Assembly: GCA_949358305.1 (NCBI GenBank) | Contig: OX442324.1 | Location: forward strand, 8,839,601-8,903,600 | Origin: Strigamia acuminata | Lineage: Eukaryota; Arthropoda; Chilopoda; Geophilomorpha; Linotaeniidae | Length of the DNA: 64,000 nt | Direction of reading: 5' to 3' | In this document: in pieces, positions 18,612 through 30,700 of the stretch | How the letters are laid out: every line of letters starts with the position of its first letter | Position numbering within the stretch: the stretch's first letter is position 1 | The notes under the pieces: generated by a model | Told to the model about the DNA's origin: nothing | The model's input: the letters and a program-made list of their open reading frames with translations, nothing else | The model's database searches: none | Translations under genes and position numbers: made by a program

Positions 18612-21600
18612 TCAAGCACGCAAAATGCTTAAGTCAACTAAGAAACGATCGCAAAACTTTACCAAGTCAGCTTTGTCAACTGACTTTGTAAAAATGTCGG
18701 CAAAATTGGACTTTGTGCCTACGTGAACAATTAGAAGATTATCTCTTTTAACAAGTTCTCTTATAAAATGGTAACGGATGTCAATGTGTTTTGTTTTTCT
18801 ATTCTCAACACAAGATTTTGTAAAGTCCACTGTTGATATGTTGTCGCACATGACATAATGAGAGAATCTTCCAGCCAATTCTGGGGATATCTCGTGCAGA
18901 ACACGAACAATCCAGATGTAGTCCTTGACAGTTTCTGTAAGGGCCACGTACTCCGCTTCCATTGTTGACAATGTTACGTTCCGTTGTATGAAGGTGCGCC
19001 AGTAGATGGGTGTGCTACCCAAAGTCACTAGTGTTCCTGCAACGGAGATCCGGTCATCTCTGTTGTTCGCATAATCGGAATCGCTGTATCCGATTACCTC
19101 GATCTGGTCATTCGGGAACAACATCAATCCGTGATTTCTCGTTGTTCTCAAATAGCTGAGTAAGTCCAGTAGCGCAATCCAGTGATCCCACCCTGGATTC
19201 GATTGCAATTGACTCAGGATGTTCACTGCATAAGTCATGTCGGGCCTTGTCCTCGACGCGATGAATGCCAAACATCCAAGTAAGCTTCTATATGGAATTC
19301 CTTCCATGGCTTTGAATTCATCAATTGTGTCTGGACAATCTCGTTTCGTGAGAACAGTCGCTTTCGTCATCGGTTGAGATCGAATCTTCACATGCTCTAA
19401 GTGGTTTTTAAACTTTAACAACACTTTGTTCACGTATGACCTTTGGTGAAGAACCAATTGTTGTTGATGTGAATGAAATTCGACTCCTAGCAACTTTTTC
19501 GTTTGTCCGAGTATCACTAAATCAAATTGCGTTCCAATCATGTTGAGTATTTTCATCGCATCTTCGTACTGCTTTCCAAAGACAACGATATCGTCAACGT
19601 AGACGATTAGATACGCAATATCTTCGTATTTATAAACGCAGTTGCACCAATTCACGTGTTCAAGTCCTAGTTTCAACAAAGTCTCCTCTAGTTCTATACC
19701 CCACTCTCTTCCAGATTGGTGTAAACCGTATATGGCTCGGAGGAGCCTGCAGACATAGTTCTCTTTGCCTTCAATGATGAAACCTTTTGGCTGACGCATG
19801 TAGACTGTTTTATGCAACTTTGCGTAAAGATACGCACACTTGACGTCAGCTTGTATGTACGACCATTTGAGCATACAAACGAGTAGCGTGAACATGAAGC
19901 GCACGATTGAAAAGTCTACTACGGGTGAGAATGTCTCCTCATACGACTCGCCGTAGACTTGGGAAAATCCTTGCGCGACAAGTCTCGCCTTATAACGTGC
20001 AATTTCTCCCTCTTCGTTCTGTTTGGTCGTGTAAATCCATCTGCAACCCACTATCTTAGTGTTGGGCGGTGGTGGAACAAGTTCCCAAACCTCGCGCTCA
20101 TGCATGGTGCCAATCTCGTCGTTCATCGCTTGGCGCCATTCATTCCTTTCGGGTAAAGTCGCAATTTCCTCATAGCGTACGGGTACGTGGACCTCTAGAT
20201 GATTGGCTTCGAAGTTGATATTAATATCGTCAAAGTCCACGTCAAGACTATCTGTCGTCGTGTTTGATTCTGAGGGCTTTTTCTTTCTTTTGTCCTCAAA
20301 CAGATGCTCTGGTACGCGAAGATTGTGGTCAGTACAGTAACGCTTCACCTCGGGTATCGAGCGTAACTTGGGTTTGTCGTAGCCCTCGATTGTGTACTCG
20401 ACATCCCTCTGTCCAGTCGGTCTGACTTTCTCCGTTTTCTTCCAAACTAGTGCAGAAATAGTTGGAACTGGATTCAAAAGTCCTTGTCCGGGTTGTGGTA
20501 AAGTGCCCTGCAACTTCACTTCTGGTAAATTATGATGCAACTTGTCATCTGGCAGTCTAAATTTCAATTTAACTGGGGGCAATTCCAGTTGCGGATCTTC
20601 CTTCTTCTTTACTGGTACTGGCGGTGGTAGTGGCGGCCTGACATCTTCATCCGAATAATATTGGCGCTCATTGTCGTTATCCAAATTGTCGTCCAAATTA
20701 TCGATGTATGTCGTGTATTTTTCTGGTAGGCCCAGCACGCCTTCAACACCGCGCCTGCTTTCTACGAACTTCACGTCGCTGGTTTCGATTACTTTGGAAA
20801 ACTCCGGCAGCCATACTCGATATCCCTTTGTTATCCTCGAATATCCGACCATAATGCCGTGCAAGCTCTTGTTGTCGATTTTCCCATCTCGAATTCTTTT
20901 CTGCACAAAGCATAAACTTCCGAATTTTCTCAAATGTCTCAGTGATGGTTTACGTCCGTAGTACAATTCCATCGGCGTCTTGTCCGAATTCAGCTTTGCG
21001 ATCCTGTTCCTGAGATAGTTGAAAGTCAGGATGGCTTCTCCCCAGAATCGATGTTCCAAGCCGGCATCGTACACAAGCGCTCGTATTCCATTTGCTAATG
21101 TCTGGTTGAGTCTCTCGGAAACGCCATTTTGGACTGGAGTGTACGCGTTAGTCCTCTCGTGAGCGATTCCTAGTCCTTGGAGGTACTCTCCAAACTTGTT
21201 TGAGCAGAACTTCATACCGTTATCCGTACGAATTGCGAGAACCGATTTTCCAAGCAATCGTTCTATCCGTTTCACGTGTTTTTGGAAAATGTCAAATACT
21301 TCGTCCTTCTTCTTCATTAAGTACACTGTCGAATAACGAGAGAAGTCGTCCGTGATAGTTAAGAAGTATATGTTTCCCGAGAGTGTTGGTGTGCTAAATG
21401 CTCCACATACATCCATGTGTAGCAATTGGAGTGGCTCTGTCGATCTAATTCCTGGCAATGACTTATGAGAAATCGCTTTCTTCTTGGCTAATGTGCAAAC
21501 GTCGCATTGTGTGATTGGCACATCCAAAATTGGCAAACCAATTACTGCACCTCCTTTGCTCATTGCTTGCACGCTTGGAAAATAGATGTGTCCTAGCCGC

Positions 21601-23081
21601 TCATGCCAAAGTCTTGCTTCCTCAGGATTAGACGTGCTTTTTGTTGTGTTGTTTGTTAAATTAGTTGGCTCTGGTCTCTTCTGTTCACCAACATTCGCTT
21701 TGTTATTCGCTTTCTGTCTTAGTTTTTCAAAGTCGGGCTTCTGGTCGCTCAGTTTGATATAATATAGACGATCCTTTTTCACGCCTTCCATCAGTTGTCT
21801 CTTCCACTGAGGATCGTATATCTTGACTAGTCCTGAGCCCACGGCGACTTTGCATCGTGCTTCGTCAATGCAGGGTCCCGACAATAAATTTCGTCGCATG
21901 TCCGGCGCATAATAGACTTTCTTCAACGTGATTGGGATTGTCTCACTTCCAACCAAACACATCACGCAAACGTCCCCGACGCCTTGAACTTGAATTAAAG
22001 TTTTCTTATCCGCTTGACTTATTGTCCCTGTGGTTTCCTTGAAGTTGAAGAATTGATTCCTGTCTTTGCAGAAATGTCCAGTGGCCCCGGTGTCGTAGAT
22101 CCAACAGTTGTTGGCTGCGCTGCACTGTAACATCTCTTCTTCGCTCAACTCGGTGAGAAAACCGACATCGAACATGTTTGTGTCCAATTCTTCCGCTGTA
22201 TTTGTGTTCTGGCTGTTATTCGACGGTAATTGTGCTGTACAATCCCTCGCCCAGTGCCCTGGTTGATTGCACCGAAAACACGGCCCCCGTGGTGATGATC
22301 CGGTCGTATTTCCTCTGAAATTCCGCGAATTTTTGCCGCCTCGATAATTCGATTTGCCGCCCCTTTGTCCGCCTCGGTTGTTTTGGCTGCTATTTCCTTG
22401 CTGTTGTTGGGATTTAGACAAATTATCATTGTTCTTTGTGCTTGTTCCCATGTTGAAAGCGTCCGTAATTGGCGCTTGGCCCGAATCTCTGCGTTGTTGC
22501 GCGAGTCTGCCCTCCTCAGCGACCAATTCCGCTTCAACCTTTTCCAGTGTGAAATCCTTATCGTCCCATCGATAAATACTCTGCACAATTGACTGGTATT
22601 CTTGTGGCAGGTATCGGATGAGCTGGAATGCCTGATACAAATTGTCCAAATCGTGTTTGACGTCGGCTAGTCGCTTTGCTGCATTGCGTATCTTCGCCGC
22701 GACTACGCCGATCGTCTCCGTCGTTGGTTCGTACTTCAAATTGAAGAATTCGTCCAACAGACGTATTATTCTCGCCCTCGAGACCGGTTCGAAGTTAGTT
22801 TTCAGCGTGTCCCACGCTGTCTTCGCGTCCTCGGTCCCGCTGAACAATTCGTGGTATTGCTCCTCGATGGCATAGTAAATTAGGCTAAATGCCCGTCCCT
22901 TTCGTAGTTGATAATCCGAACGATCTCGCCAAGATGCTCCCGGTGCCAGCGCTTCTTGTGTACCATCGGTGAAGGCCCAACATCCGTGGTGCATCAACAG
23001 CACTTTGATTTGCTGTTTCCATGTGTCGTAGTTCGTTCTGTTCAAAAGTGTCACTTTCCTCTCTGGTTTTTCGGTCTCCAT
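18612..23081 (-). CDS. Copia-G1 Gag-Pol polyprotein, intact
   Basis: A 1489-residue single frame from METEKPERK at 23081 to the stop at 18612. Order: gag with MHHGCWAFTDGTQEALAPGA; zinc knuckle CFRCNQPGHWARDC (about residue 270); protease YDTGATGHF (about 331); GAG-pre-integrase LWHERLGHI; integrase D-D-E at LHMDVCG, IRTDNGMKF and NGVSERLNQ; a linker with a divergent MBD-like segment (RDVEYTIEGYDKPKLRS, about 20455-20290); reverse transcriptase with YVDD (about residue 1162); RNase H with STMEAEY. No stop, frameshift or active-site loss is visible. Length is normal for a copia polyprotein. Protein identity with Copia-G2 is high. The ATG was chosen over the upstream in-frame codons because G2 begins at the matching Met. 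Confidence 0.95.
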   Translation of the reverse strand: METEKPERKVTLLNRTNYDTWKQQIKVLLMHHGCWAFTDGTQEALAPGASWRDRSDYQLRKGRAFSLIYYAIEEQYHELFSGTEDAKTAWDTLKTNFEPVSRARIIRLLDEFFNLKYEPTTETIGVVAAKIRNAAKRLADVKHDLDNLYQAFQLIRYLPQEYQSIVQSIYRWDDKDFTLEKVEAELVAEEGRLAQQRRDSGQAPITDAFNMGTSTKNNDNLSKSQQQQGNSSQNNRGGQRGGKSNYRGGKNSRNFRGNTTGSSPRGPCFRCNQPGHWARDCTAQLPSNNSQNTNTAEELDTNMFDVGFLTELSEEEMLQCSAANNCWIYDTGATGHFCKDRNQFFNFKETTGTISQADKKTLIQVQGVGDVCVMCLVGSETIPITLKKVYYAPDMRRNLLSGPCIDEARCKVAVGSGLVKIYDPQWKRQLMEGVKKDRLYYIKLSDQKPDFEKLRQKANNKANVGEQKRPEPTNLTNNTTKSTSNPEEARLWHERLGHIYFPSVQAMSKGGAVIGLPILDVPITQCDVCTLAKKKAISHKSLPGIRSTEPLQLLHMDVCGAFSTPTLSGNIYFLTITDDFSRYSTVYLMKKKDEVFDIFQKHVKRIERLLGKSVLAIRTDNGMKFCSNKFGEYLQGLGIAHERTNAYTPVQNGVSERLNQTLANGIRALVYDAGLEHRFWGEAILTFNYLRNRIAKLNSDKTPMELYYGRKPSLRHLRKFGSLCFVQKRIRDGKIDNKSLHGIMVGYSRITKGYRVWLPEFSKVIETSDVKFVESRRGVEGVLGLPEKYTTYIDNLDDNLDNDNERQYYSDEDVRPPLPPPVPVKKKEDPQLELPPVKLKFRLPDDKLHHNLPEVKLQGTLPQPGQGLLNPVPTISALVWKKTEKVRPTGQRDVEYTIEGYDKPKLRSIPEVKRYCTDHNLRVPEHLFEDKRKKKPSESNTTTDSLDVDFDDININFEANHLEVHVPVRYEEIATLPERNEWRQAMNDEIGTMHEREVWELVPPPPNTKIVGCRWIYTTKQNEEGEIARYKARLVAQGFSQVYGESYEETFSPVVDFSIVRFMFTLLVCMLKWSYIQADVKCAYLYAKLHKTVYMRQPKGFIIEGKENYVCRLLRAIYGLHQSGREWGIELEETLLKLGLEHVNWCNCVYKYEDIAYLIVYVDDIVVFGKQYEDAMKILNMIGTQFDLVILGQTKKLLGVEFHSHQQQLVLHQRSYVNKVLLKFKNHLEHVKIRSQPMTKATVLTKRDCPDTIDEFKAMEGIPYRSLLGCLAFIASRTRPDMTYAVNILSQLQSNPGWDHWIALLDLLSYLRTTRNHGLMLFPNDQIEVIGYSDSDYANNRDDRISVAGTLVTLGSTPIYWRTFIQRNVTLSTMEAEYVALTETVKDYIWIVRVLHEISPELAGRFSHYVMCDNISTVDFTKSCVENRKTKHIDIRYHFIRELVKRDNLLIVHVGTKSNFADIFTKSVDKADLVKFCDRFLVDLSILRA

Positions 23082-23849
23082 TGTAAATTGAGTGCCCACG
23101 ACTTGTAAAACACCGTAAATACACACAGATTCGCTCAAAAACACTTTGAAATACTGGTAATCGCAACTGGGTGCAGTGTTGCGATGTTAGTTCGCTCTTA
23201 ATACTATGTTAGTGTATCCTATTAACAACACTAAGCTAATAATGGTATTCAACAATAGTAAAACGAAATAAACGAAATAAATAGTTCATATATATTGTCT
23301 TCCTGCTGTAGACTCTCCACTTGTTTCGTACTGACAGCTTTGAATCACACTTCACGTGTGGTTGAGAAAAATCGTCGTATTGTTGATTTTTCCTCGTTTT
23401 TCCGTCTTTCGTCTCGAAAAGTTCAGTTCCTTCGAGAATTTTCTCGTTTTTGGCAATTCCCGTTCGTTTATTGCTCGTTCACACTTCCCGTGTGGTTGTC
23501 GAGCGTCGTCGTCCTTGCGTATTTGTCGTCGAGTTGTTTTCTCGGCGAAAATTAACGCCACGTCGACGTTACGTATCGCGCCTCGCGATATTCGGAGAAA
23601 TCGTCCGAAAATGGCCAAAATAAACGTATTAATTAAATGTTCAATAATGTCCGAACCCAATTAATGATCCTGTGTCGCTTGATGACCAATAATCGCTTGT
23701 AGAACCGTGGATCCTTGGCATAAGCACAGGTTGATTCCATTCCTCATGGACGCCGCCATTTTGGATTTGGACGAGAAACGCCCACTTTTTCACCTGTGGT
23801 TGACTTGAAATGTTTCTCTTCACTCTGCCTGTTTTTCCCACGTTGTTTG

Positions 23850-23862
23850 TGGCCCATAACCT
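23850..23862 (-). promoter_or_regulatory. Copia-G1 primer-binding site, half-tRNA type
   Basis: Directly after the 5' LTR the minus strand reads aggttatgggcc. This is complementary to the anticodon region of initiator tRNA-Met (GGGCCCAUAACC), the mode used by Drosophila copia, where an internally cut tRNA primes. Confidence 0.8.
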
Positions 23863-24181
23863 TGTTGAATAGTGTTGCAAACTTCTGCAAATAGTGACAA
23901 ATGTAGTGGATTGGAAAAACACATCAGGTGAAAGAATAAGACATCATGTTAACAGGTGAGAACCAAAACATCAAGTGAGCTTTATTGATTGGTCACATGA
24001 CCTCTTTGCAATAAGAGCCACCTGTAGGCAGCATACAAACACTGTATGTAAACAAACACTGCGATTACTCGCATTGGCCAAATACAAGCAATAACACCGG
24101 GTTACATGATAATACGAAAAGATATACATATGTACATGTGGTAAATAGTAATTGCTTATTAATATACGCCATATCTTAACA
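23863..24181 (-). repeat. Copia-G1 5' LTR
   Basis: 319 bp, no differences seen from the 3' LTR. Flanked outside by TSD gttat and inside by the primer site. Confidence 0.96.
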
Positions 24182-25960
24182 GTTATTCGCCAACAGGCGC
24201 ATTGCATTTGTGTGCAAATGCCCTAACCTGCTATGCCATAGCCTCGTAGCGTCCTTTACGGTTGCAGGATTAGCAATTACCTTCTTTGGTGACTTAGAAG
24301 GATTGCTAGGAGGAGGAGGTATGGCAAGAGGAGTATTAGGTAATGGCGTTGTCGGAATGGATTGGAGAACGTTGGAATAGGATTGGACAGGAGGATCAGG
24401 CTGGATATTTGTGGATTTAGGGGAAATTTGAGACTGGATGGGATTAATGATCTGATTCGGAATTTGCTTCGGAATTGGTGGCATTTCTATGCGAAAATCC
24501 GTGTTGTCTCCTTGTTTCGATTTCCCCTTTTTTGGTTTCGGAATGTTCTCAAAATCCACTTCTGTGGTGACATAAGTCAGCGCCGGCGTTTGCTGAACGG
24601 GTGTCGGAATTACCGTCGACACTGGAGTCGAAATCGCCGCAGACACAGAAGGAGTCGAACACAAACCGTCCACATAATATAATCCTGCCTTCTCCTTTGC
24701 CCGAAGAATAGAACTTTGAATGTCCGATTGGTAGATGTTGACCTCACCATTATAGAAATGTATGTGATGACGTGTTTTATCGATTTTGGAAACCGAAATC
24801 AAATTTGCTTCGAAGTTCGGTGCAAAAAGTACGTTCGTCAAATTCACAATACAATTGCAATCATCTATTCTTGTGAGCAGTCGGACATTTCCTTTTCCAG
24901 TCACCTTGGACTTGCCTTGTCCGAGTTCGATGTCGAAAGGCACGATGTCAACAAAATCCGTAAACCAAGCCCGAACGTATGAAACGTGGTCCGTCGCGCC
25001 ACAGTCGACAATCCATTCGTTGGATTGCATGAAATGGGCAACTGGGCGCGCTGGAGCTTGCGGGGCACTGGCGAAGAATGTCCCTTCTCGGGTTGGACGA
25101 GAACAACCTCGCGGACGCGTATCATCTGGTTTTGGCGCAGAATTTTTGCTACGCTTCTTGCTCTTGCTTCGAGAGCGTTGGAAAGAAGCCGATGCCTGAT
25201 TACTCTTGTCGCGTGGAGGAAATGGGCACTTGTTGGCATAATGCCCCATCTCATTGCAGTTGAAACATTTAATTTCCGATAACGGTCGACGAGGACGTGA
25301 ATTCTTCCGGGATTGTTGGCCTTTTACAGACGAATGCACAGAAGACGAGTGTACATTATGCAATCCCATCGGTTTTAACCGTAGATATTCGGAAATCAAC
25401 TGTTCAGCGACTTTAGTCGGTGTAAAGTCCGGATCAGGCCAATGATATATGGCAAACGTAGCTTGGGCGTATTCGGGCGGGAGTCGGTTGAGGTACTGGT
25501 ATGCATGGTGATCATCTGTCGTAACCTCTTTGATATCGGCTAATTGACGGACAAAGTGATCCACTCGATTGATGAAATCCTGCATTTCCTCATTAGGTTC
25601 GAGATGTAATGTCAAGAATTCCGACCGTAATGCTGCCCGTCGTGCCCGCGAACTGGGCGCGTACGCCTTTGCCAGAACGTCCCATGCCTGTTTAGGAGTA
25701 TCACAATTGTCCAGGGCTGAACGTTTCGGTTCACTGACATACATATAAATGTGTCCGAGAGCTTTGTCCTTTTTAACCATGTAACGTTCTTTCTCTTTTT
25801 CGGATAATGTCAAGAGATGGTCCGCCTCCTTTTCCTCCGTTACATGCCTCCAAAGGCCCTCGGATTTTAAAAGCATCCGCATCGCCTTCTGCCAGGGCTC
25901 GTAATTCCCGACAGAGAGTATGGGAATTCTGCTGACCGTCGTTTCCGTTGTCTTTTGCAT
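24182..25960 (-). pseudogene. Copia-B gag-protease part of polyprotein
   Basis: Starts MQKTTETTVSRIPILSVGNY at 25960, the Met that also opens Copia-C and Copia-D. Gag contains LWRHVTEEKEA, the RLPPEYAQATFAIYHW helix and the zinc knuckle CFNCNEMGHYANKC. The protease reads VDCGATDHVS, with Cys where Ser or Thr is normal. After a Pro-rich linker comes RLWHSRLGHLHTNAMRLLANN, where Copia-G1 cuts the frame. The part up to the insertion has no lesion. Confidence 0.93.
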
Positions 25961-26138
25961 CGTTTCGAAGACTCGGCGCACCACGCAAAATACAAAGGCT
26001 CGAAGAAATGGTATAACGGCGATCGAAGCACTTCACAATGGCACAAATAGTGTGTACGAATGTTTGTTCACACAATGTCGTGGCACTTATCACAAAATCA
26101 CCTCCCTCGTGGTTCAAAGCGGATATCACCAGAAGGGG

Positions 26139-26249
26139 AACCAATGCTACAATTGGTTGAGAACCTAAAGCAAGTGTCCCCCTAGCTTCCTTTATAGCCA
26201 CCTGGGGCTGCGGGAGTGCTAGGTGGCGCAGGGCTCAGCCTTGCTTTAG
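26139..26249 (-). ncRNA. Structured leader RNA element, Copia-B copy
   Basis: In minus-strand orientation: stem 1 ctaaagcaag/cttgctttag (26249-26240 with 26174-26165), stem 2 cctagc/gctagg, stem 3 agcc/ggct around ccaggt. Next comes a second hairpin, aaccaat-tgtagc-attggtt (26158-26139). All stems pair perfectly although their sequences differ from the C and D copies. Confidence 0.85.
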
Positions 26250-26756
26250 AATACAAACACCGCTTGGACAGACTTGTCCGTAGGGCAGTGTCGATACTAA
26301 AGGATTTCTTCCAAAATACCCACTTAAAACTAACAATTTAAATACGACAAGAAGGAGAAATAGATGAATCTCCCGTGGAAGGTCACACGGGCTCGCGGCA
26401 AAGCACGAGACGGGTTTTCTCGAAAAACCCGCTAGAAAAGCGCAATTCGGCTTCGAAAAACCGAATTCTTCTCGATTTAACGAGGCTCTTCGTGAAAAAT
26501 ACACAAATCGTCGTAATAATTCAAAAATCGGCGATACTACATGCACACCGGGGTGCATGAAGCGAGAATCGTCTCGTTTCTCGTTGTGAAACGTCTCGTC
26601 GACGTTGTCGGAAGAGAAAATTGTCGAAATCCTGAAAAAAACAAAAATTCGCCTCGAAATTTGCGAGACCGCACAAGTTCGGACGAAATTAGCTGGAGAA
26701 TCACGTGAAGCATAGCGCAGGTTGCTTGTGAACGTCGGTGGAACGTTGTCGACGTT
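26250..26756 (-). other. Copia-B 5' leader (proximal part)
   Basis: Non-coding leader rich in TCGCGAA-type motifs, homologous to the leaders of Copia-C and Copia-D; the distal part continues at 32582-32700 beyond the nested G2. One acceptor-like module ends at about 26631 (tttttttcag on the minus strand). Confidence 0.75.
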
Positions 26757-26761
26757 GAAAT

Positions 26762-27094
26762 TGTTGGGTTATAATATTTACTAAGTGCAGTATATATATT
26801 ATTGTGTCGTATTATCAAGCGATAATGCTTATTAGTGTTCATTCTGTACATATATCCTTTGTATTTACTATTAGCATTACGAGTCATTGCTTTGTTTACA
26901 TTTCGGATATATAACTTCTGTATTGCGCCTATAGGTGGCATTGTATACCTTGGGGTCACGTGATCACACAGAATAAACTCACTCTATGTTCAGTTATGCA
27001 CCTGAGAACACCTGTCTCTTTTTGTTTCACAATTGGGTTTTTCACACCACTGCACAACAAGGCATTTGCTGATGATTTCAACTAGAAATCAACA
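26762..27094 (+). repeat. Copia-G2 5' LTR
   Basis: TGTTGGGTTATAATATTT...AGAAATCAACA, 333 bp. Followed by aggttgtgggcc (27095-27106), a half-tRNA-iMet primer site with one mismatch to the G1 version. Confidence 0.95.
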
Positions 27095-27764
27095 AGGTTG
27101 TGGGCCATACAACATTGGAAAACCCTGGAAAACCATTTGAAGTCATTCTGGACAATTTGGAGCCAATTAGAGGTTTGGAGAAAAATTTCCTCTAATTTAT
27201 TCAAAATGGCGGCGCCCACAACAGAGGACAACAATTTGTGCTTGTGCCAGGATTCAATGGATTTTCGAGCAGCAGAGAGTCATTAAACAACACAGGAACA
27301 CTATTTGGGTTTGAATAATTTTAAACCTAATATTTATCTGTTTTTCTTTTCCAAATTTTGGACTTTGGACGTTTTTCGCGTGCTACGAGGCGAAGCACGT
27401 ATCGGCGACGTGTCGGTATTTACGAATTGTGAACGTTTCTTCGAGTATTCGACGAGGACAATAATTTCTCGACAACCACACGTGAAGTGTGAACGAGATA
27501 GAAGAGAACGGACACAAAAACGACGGAAAAGAGCAGATATTTTGCGAAGAGAAGACATCTGAATTTAATGAACAATTTACAGTGTCTATTTTTGATTTCA
27601 TTTACTAGTTTAGTGTTGTGTTAGGAATTGTACTAACTTAGTTATAAGTAGCGCATTAACCTCATGAAATTGCACTATTTTCATGAGTAATAGTAAGAAA
27701 AGTGTTTTTACTGAAAAAGTGTGTGTATGTGCGCTGATTAACAAGTTAATTCTTCAAAAACAAG

Positions 27765-30700
27765 ATGGATTCGGACAAACCAGAAAGAAAAATCACCTTG
27801 CTGAACAGGGAGAATTATGATGCATGGAAACAGCAGATCAAAGTACTTTTAATGCATCATGGCTGCTGGAGTTTCACCGATGGAACTGAAGAGGCGTTGG
27901 CACCTGGAGCGTCTTGGCGCGACCGGTCGGATTACAAGTTGCGGAAAGGACGTGCTTTTAGTTTGATCTATTACTCGATCGAGGAGCAGTACCACGAGCT
28001 GCTCAGTGGGATCGAAGACGCCAAGAAGGCGTGGGACACTCTAAAGGCCAATTTCGAACCGGTTTTCAGAGCGCGGATAATACGTCTACTGGACGAATTC
28101 TTTAGCCTCAAATACGACCCGGCGACGGAGACGATTGGAGTCTTTGCAGCAAAGATACGAAACGCCGCAAAGAAACTCGCCGACGTCAAACACAAATTGG
28201 AGGACTTGTATCAGGCATTCCAACTCATTCGATACCTGCCAGCAGAATATCAATCGATTGTCCAGAGTATTTACCGCTGGGAAGATGCAAATTTCACTTT
28301 GGAGAAGGTGGAAGCCGAATTAGTCGCCGAGGAAGGCAGGCTGGCTCAACAACGACGCGATTCGGGCCAGGGGCCGATCGTGGATGCTTTTAGCATGGGA
28401 ATGAGCAGCACGAACATGAAAAACAGTGACAATTCACAGAAACAACAACAACAACAACAGCAACAAGGGAACAATACTCAAAACAATCGAGGATTTCAAG
28501 GCGGACAAAAGGGTGGCAGATCCAATTATCGAGGCGGCAAAAATTCGAGGAATTTTCGAGGAAACACGACCGGATCACCAGGACGGGGGCCGTGTTTTCG
28601 CTGCAATCAACCAGGACATTGGGCGCGGGATTGCACGATGCAATTGCCACCAAGCAACAATTTAAACACGAATAGTGCAGAAGAATTGGACGCCAACATG
28701 TTAGATGTCGGATTTTTGACAGAATTGGACAAAGAGGAGATGCTGCAGTGCAGCACAACAAACAATTGTTGGATATACGACACCGGGGCGACCGGACATT
28801 TCTGTAAGGAGAAGGACCAATTCTTTAATTTCAAACAAACCACTGGAACTATCAGCCAAGCAGATAAAAAGACATTAATACAAATCCAAGGCGTTGGCGA
28901 TGTCTGCGTGATGTGCGTCGTGGGGAAAGAAACAATTCCAATAACTTTAAAGAAAGTTTACTACGCACCGGATTTGAGGAGAAATTTGATGTCGGGACCG
29001 TGTATAGACGAGGCGAGATGCAAGGTTGCAATTGGCTGCGGAATAGTTAAGATTTACGACCCACAGTGGAAGAGACAATTAATGGAAGCTGTAAAAAAGG
29101 ACAGACTTTACTACATTAAAACGAGTGACCAAAAACCAGACTTTGAAAAGCTGAGACAAAAGCAAAACAACAAAGCTTATGTTGGCGAACAACAAAAACA
29201 ACCATCAACTGGATCAACCAGGAATGCATCTAATCCAGAAGAAGCTAGACTTTGGCACGAACGTTTGGGGCACATTCATTTTCCGAGTGTACAAGGAATG
29301 AGTAAAAGTGATGCAGTAGTTGGACTGCCTATATTAGATGTGCCCATTACACAATGCGACGTTTGTGATTTGGCGAAGAAAAGGTCGGTTTCACACAAGT
29401 CTTTGCCTGGAATTAGATCCAAACAACCACTAGAGCTACTTCATATGGACGTGTGCGGCGCTTTTAACACGCAAACACTTTCCGGAAATAGATACTTTCT
29501 CACTGTTACTGATGATTATTCGCGTTACTCAACAGTGTACTTAATGAAGAAAAAGGATGAAGTATTCGAAATATTCCAGAAACATGTTAAGCGAATAGAA
29601 CGATTATTGGGAAAATCGGTTCTAGCCATTCGAACGGATAATGGCATGGAGTTTTGTTCAAACAAATTTGGAGAGTACCTCGAGGGACTGGGGATTGCCC
29701 ACGAAAGGACTAATGCGTACACTCCTGCCCAGAACGGCGTTTCTGAAAGACTCAACCAGACTTTGGCAAATGGGATGCGTGCACTCATCTACGATGCACA
29801 ATTGGAACATCGATTTTGGGGTGAAGCAATTCTCACTTTCAACTATCTCAGAAATCGGATTGCCAAGTTGAACTCGGACAAAACACCAATGGAGTTGTAT
29901 TATGGTCGGAAACCATCGCTTCGACACTTGAGAAAATTTGGGAGTTTGTGTTTCGTGCAAAAGAAAATTCGAGATGGCAAAATCGACAAGAAAGGACTGC
30001 ATGGAATCATGCTCGGCTATTCCCGGATAACAAAAGGATATAGGGTCTGGCTGCCAGAATTTTCCAAAGTGATCGATTCCAATGACGTTAAGTTTGTAGA
30101 AAGCAGACGCGGAGTTGAAGGCGTGCTGGGCCTTCCAGAGAAATATACGACGTATATTGACAATTTAGAAGATAATTTGGAGGATAACGATCGCCAATAT
30201 TACTCAGATGAGGACATTAGACCACCACTACCGCCGCCAATCCCAATTCAGAAGACAGAAGCTCAACAAGAGGAATTACCTCAAGTGAAACTGAAATTTA
30301 GACAACCAGAAGACAAATTACGAACCAATTTGCCTGCACCACAAGCGAAGGCAAAAGTCCCGGACCCTGTTCGTACTATTCCTCCACTTGTTTGGATGAA
30401 AACAGAAAAAGTTAGACCAACGGGACAAAAGGATTTTGAATATACAATCGTCGGATATGACAAGCCGAAATTGCGTTCGATACCGGAAGTGAAACGATAC
30501 TGTGCGGACCACAATCTTTGTGTTCCTGAGCATCTTTTCGAGGACAAGAGAAAGAAGAAGCCATCCGAATCGAATGCAACAGCAGACTATTCAGACGTAG
30601 ATATAGATGAATTAACTCTTGACTTTGAAGCTAATCATCTCGAAGTTCATATTCCAACACGCTTCGAGCAGATTGCAAGTCTACCAGAAAAGGGAGAATG

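Larger units (their letters stand above)
18264..24181 (-). mobile_element. Copia-G1, complete element with TSD gttat
   Basis: Two 319-bp LTRs (23863-24181 is 5', 18264-18582 is 3') look identical by eye and are bounded by TG...CA. The duplication gttat lies at 18259-18263 and 24182-24186. A primer site, a single open polyprotein and a polypurine tract (acggggggccgaa, minus strand, about 18595-18583) are all present. Total length 5918 bp. It has every hallmark of a recent insertion with full coding capacity. Confidence 0.96.
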
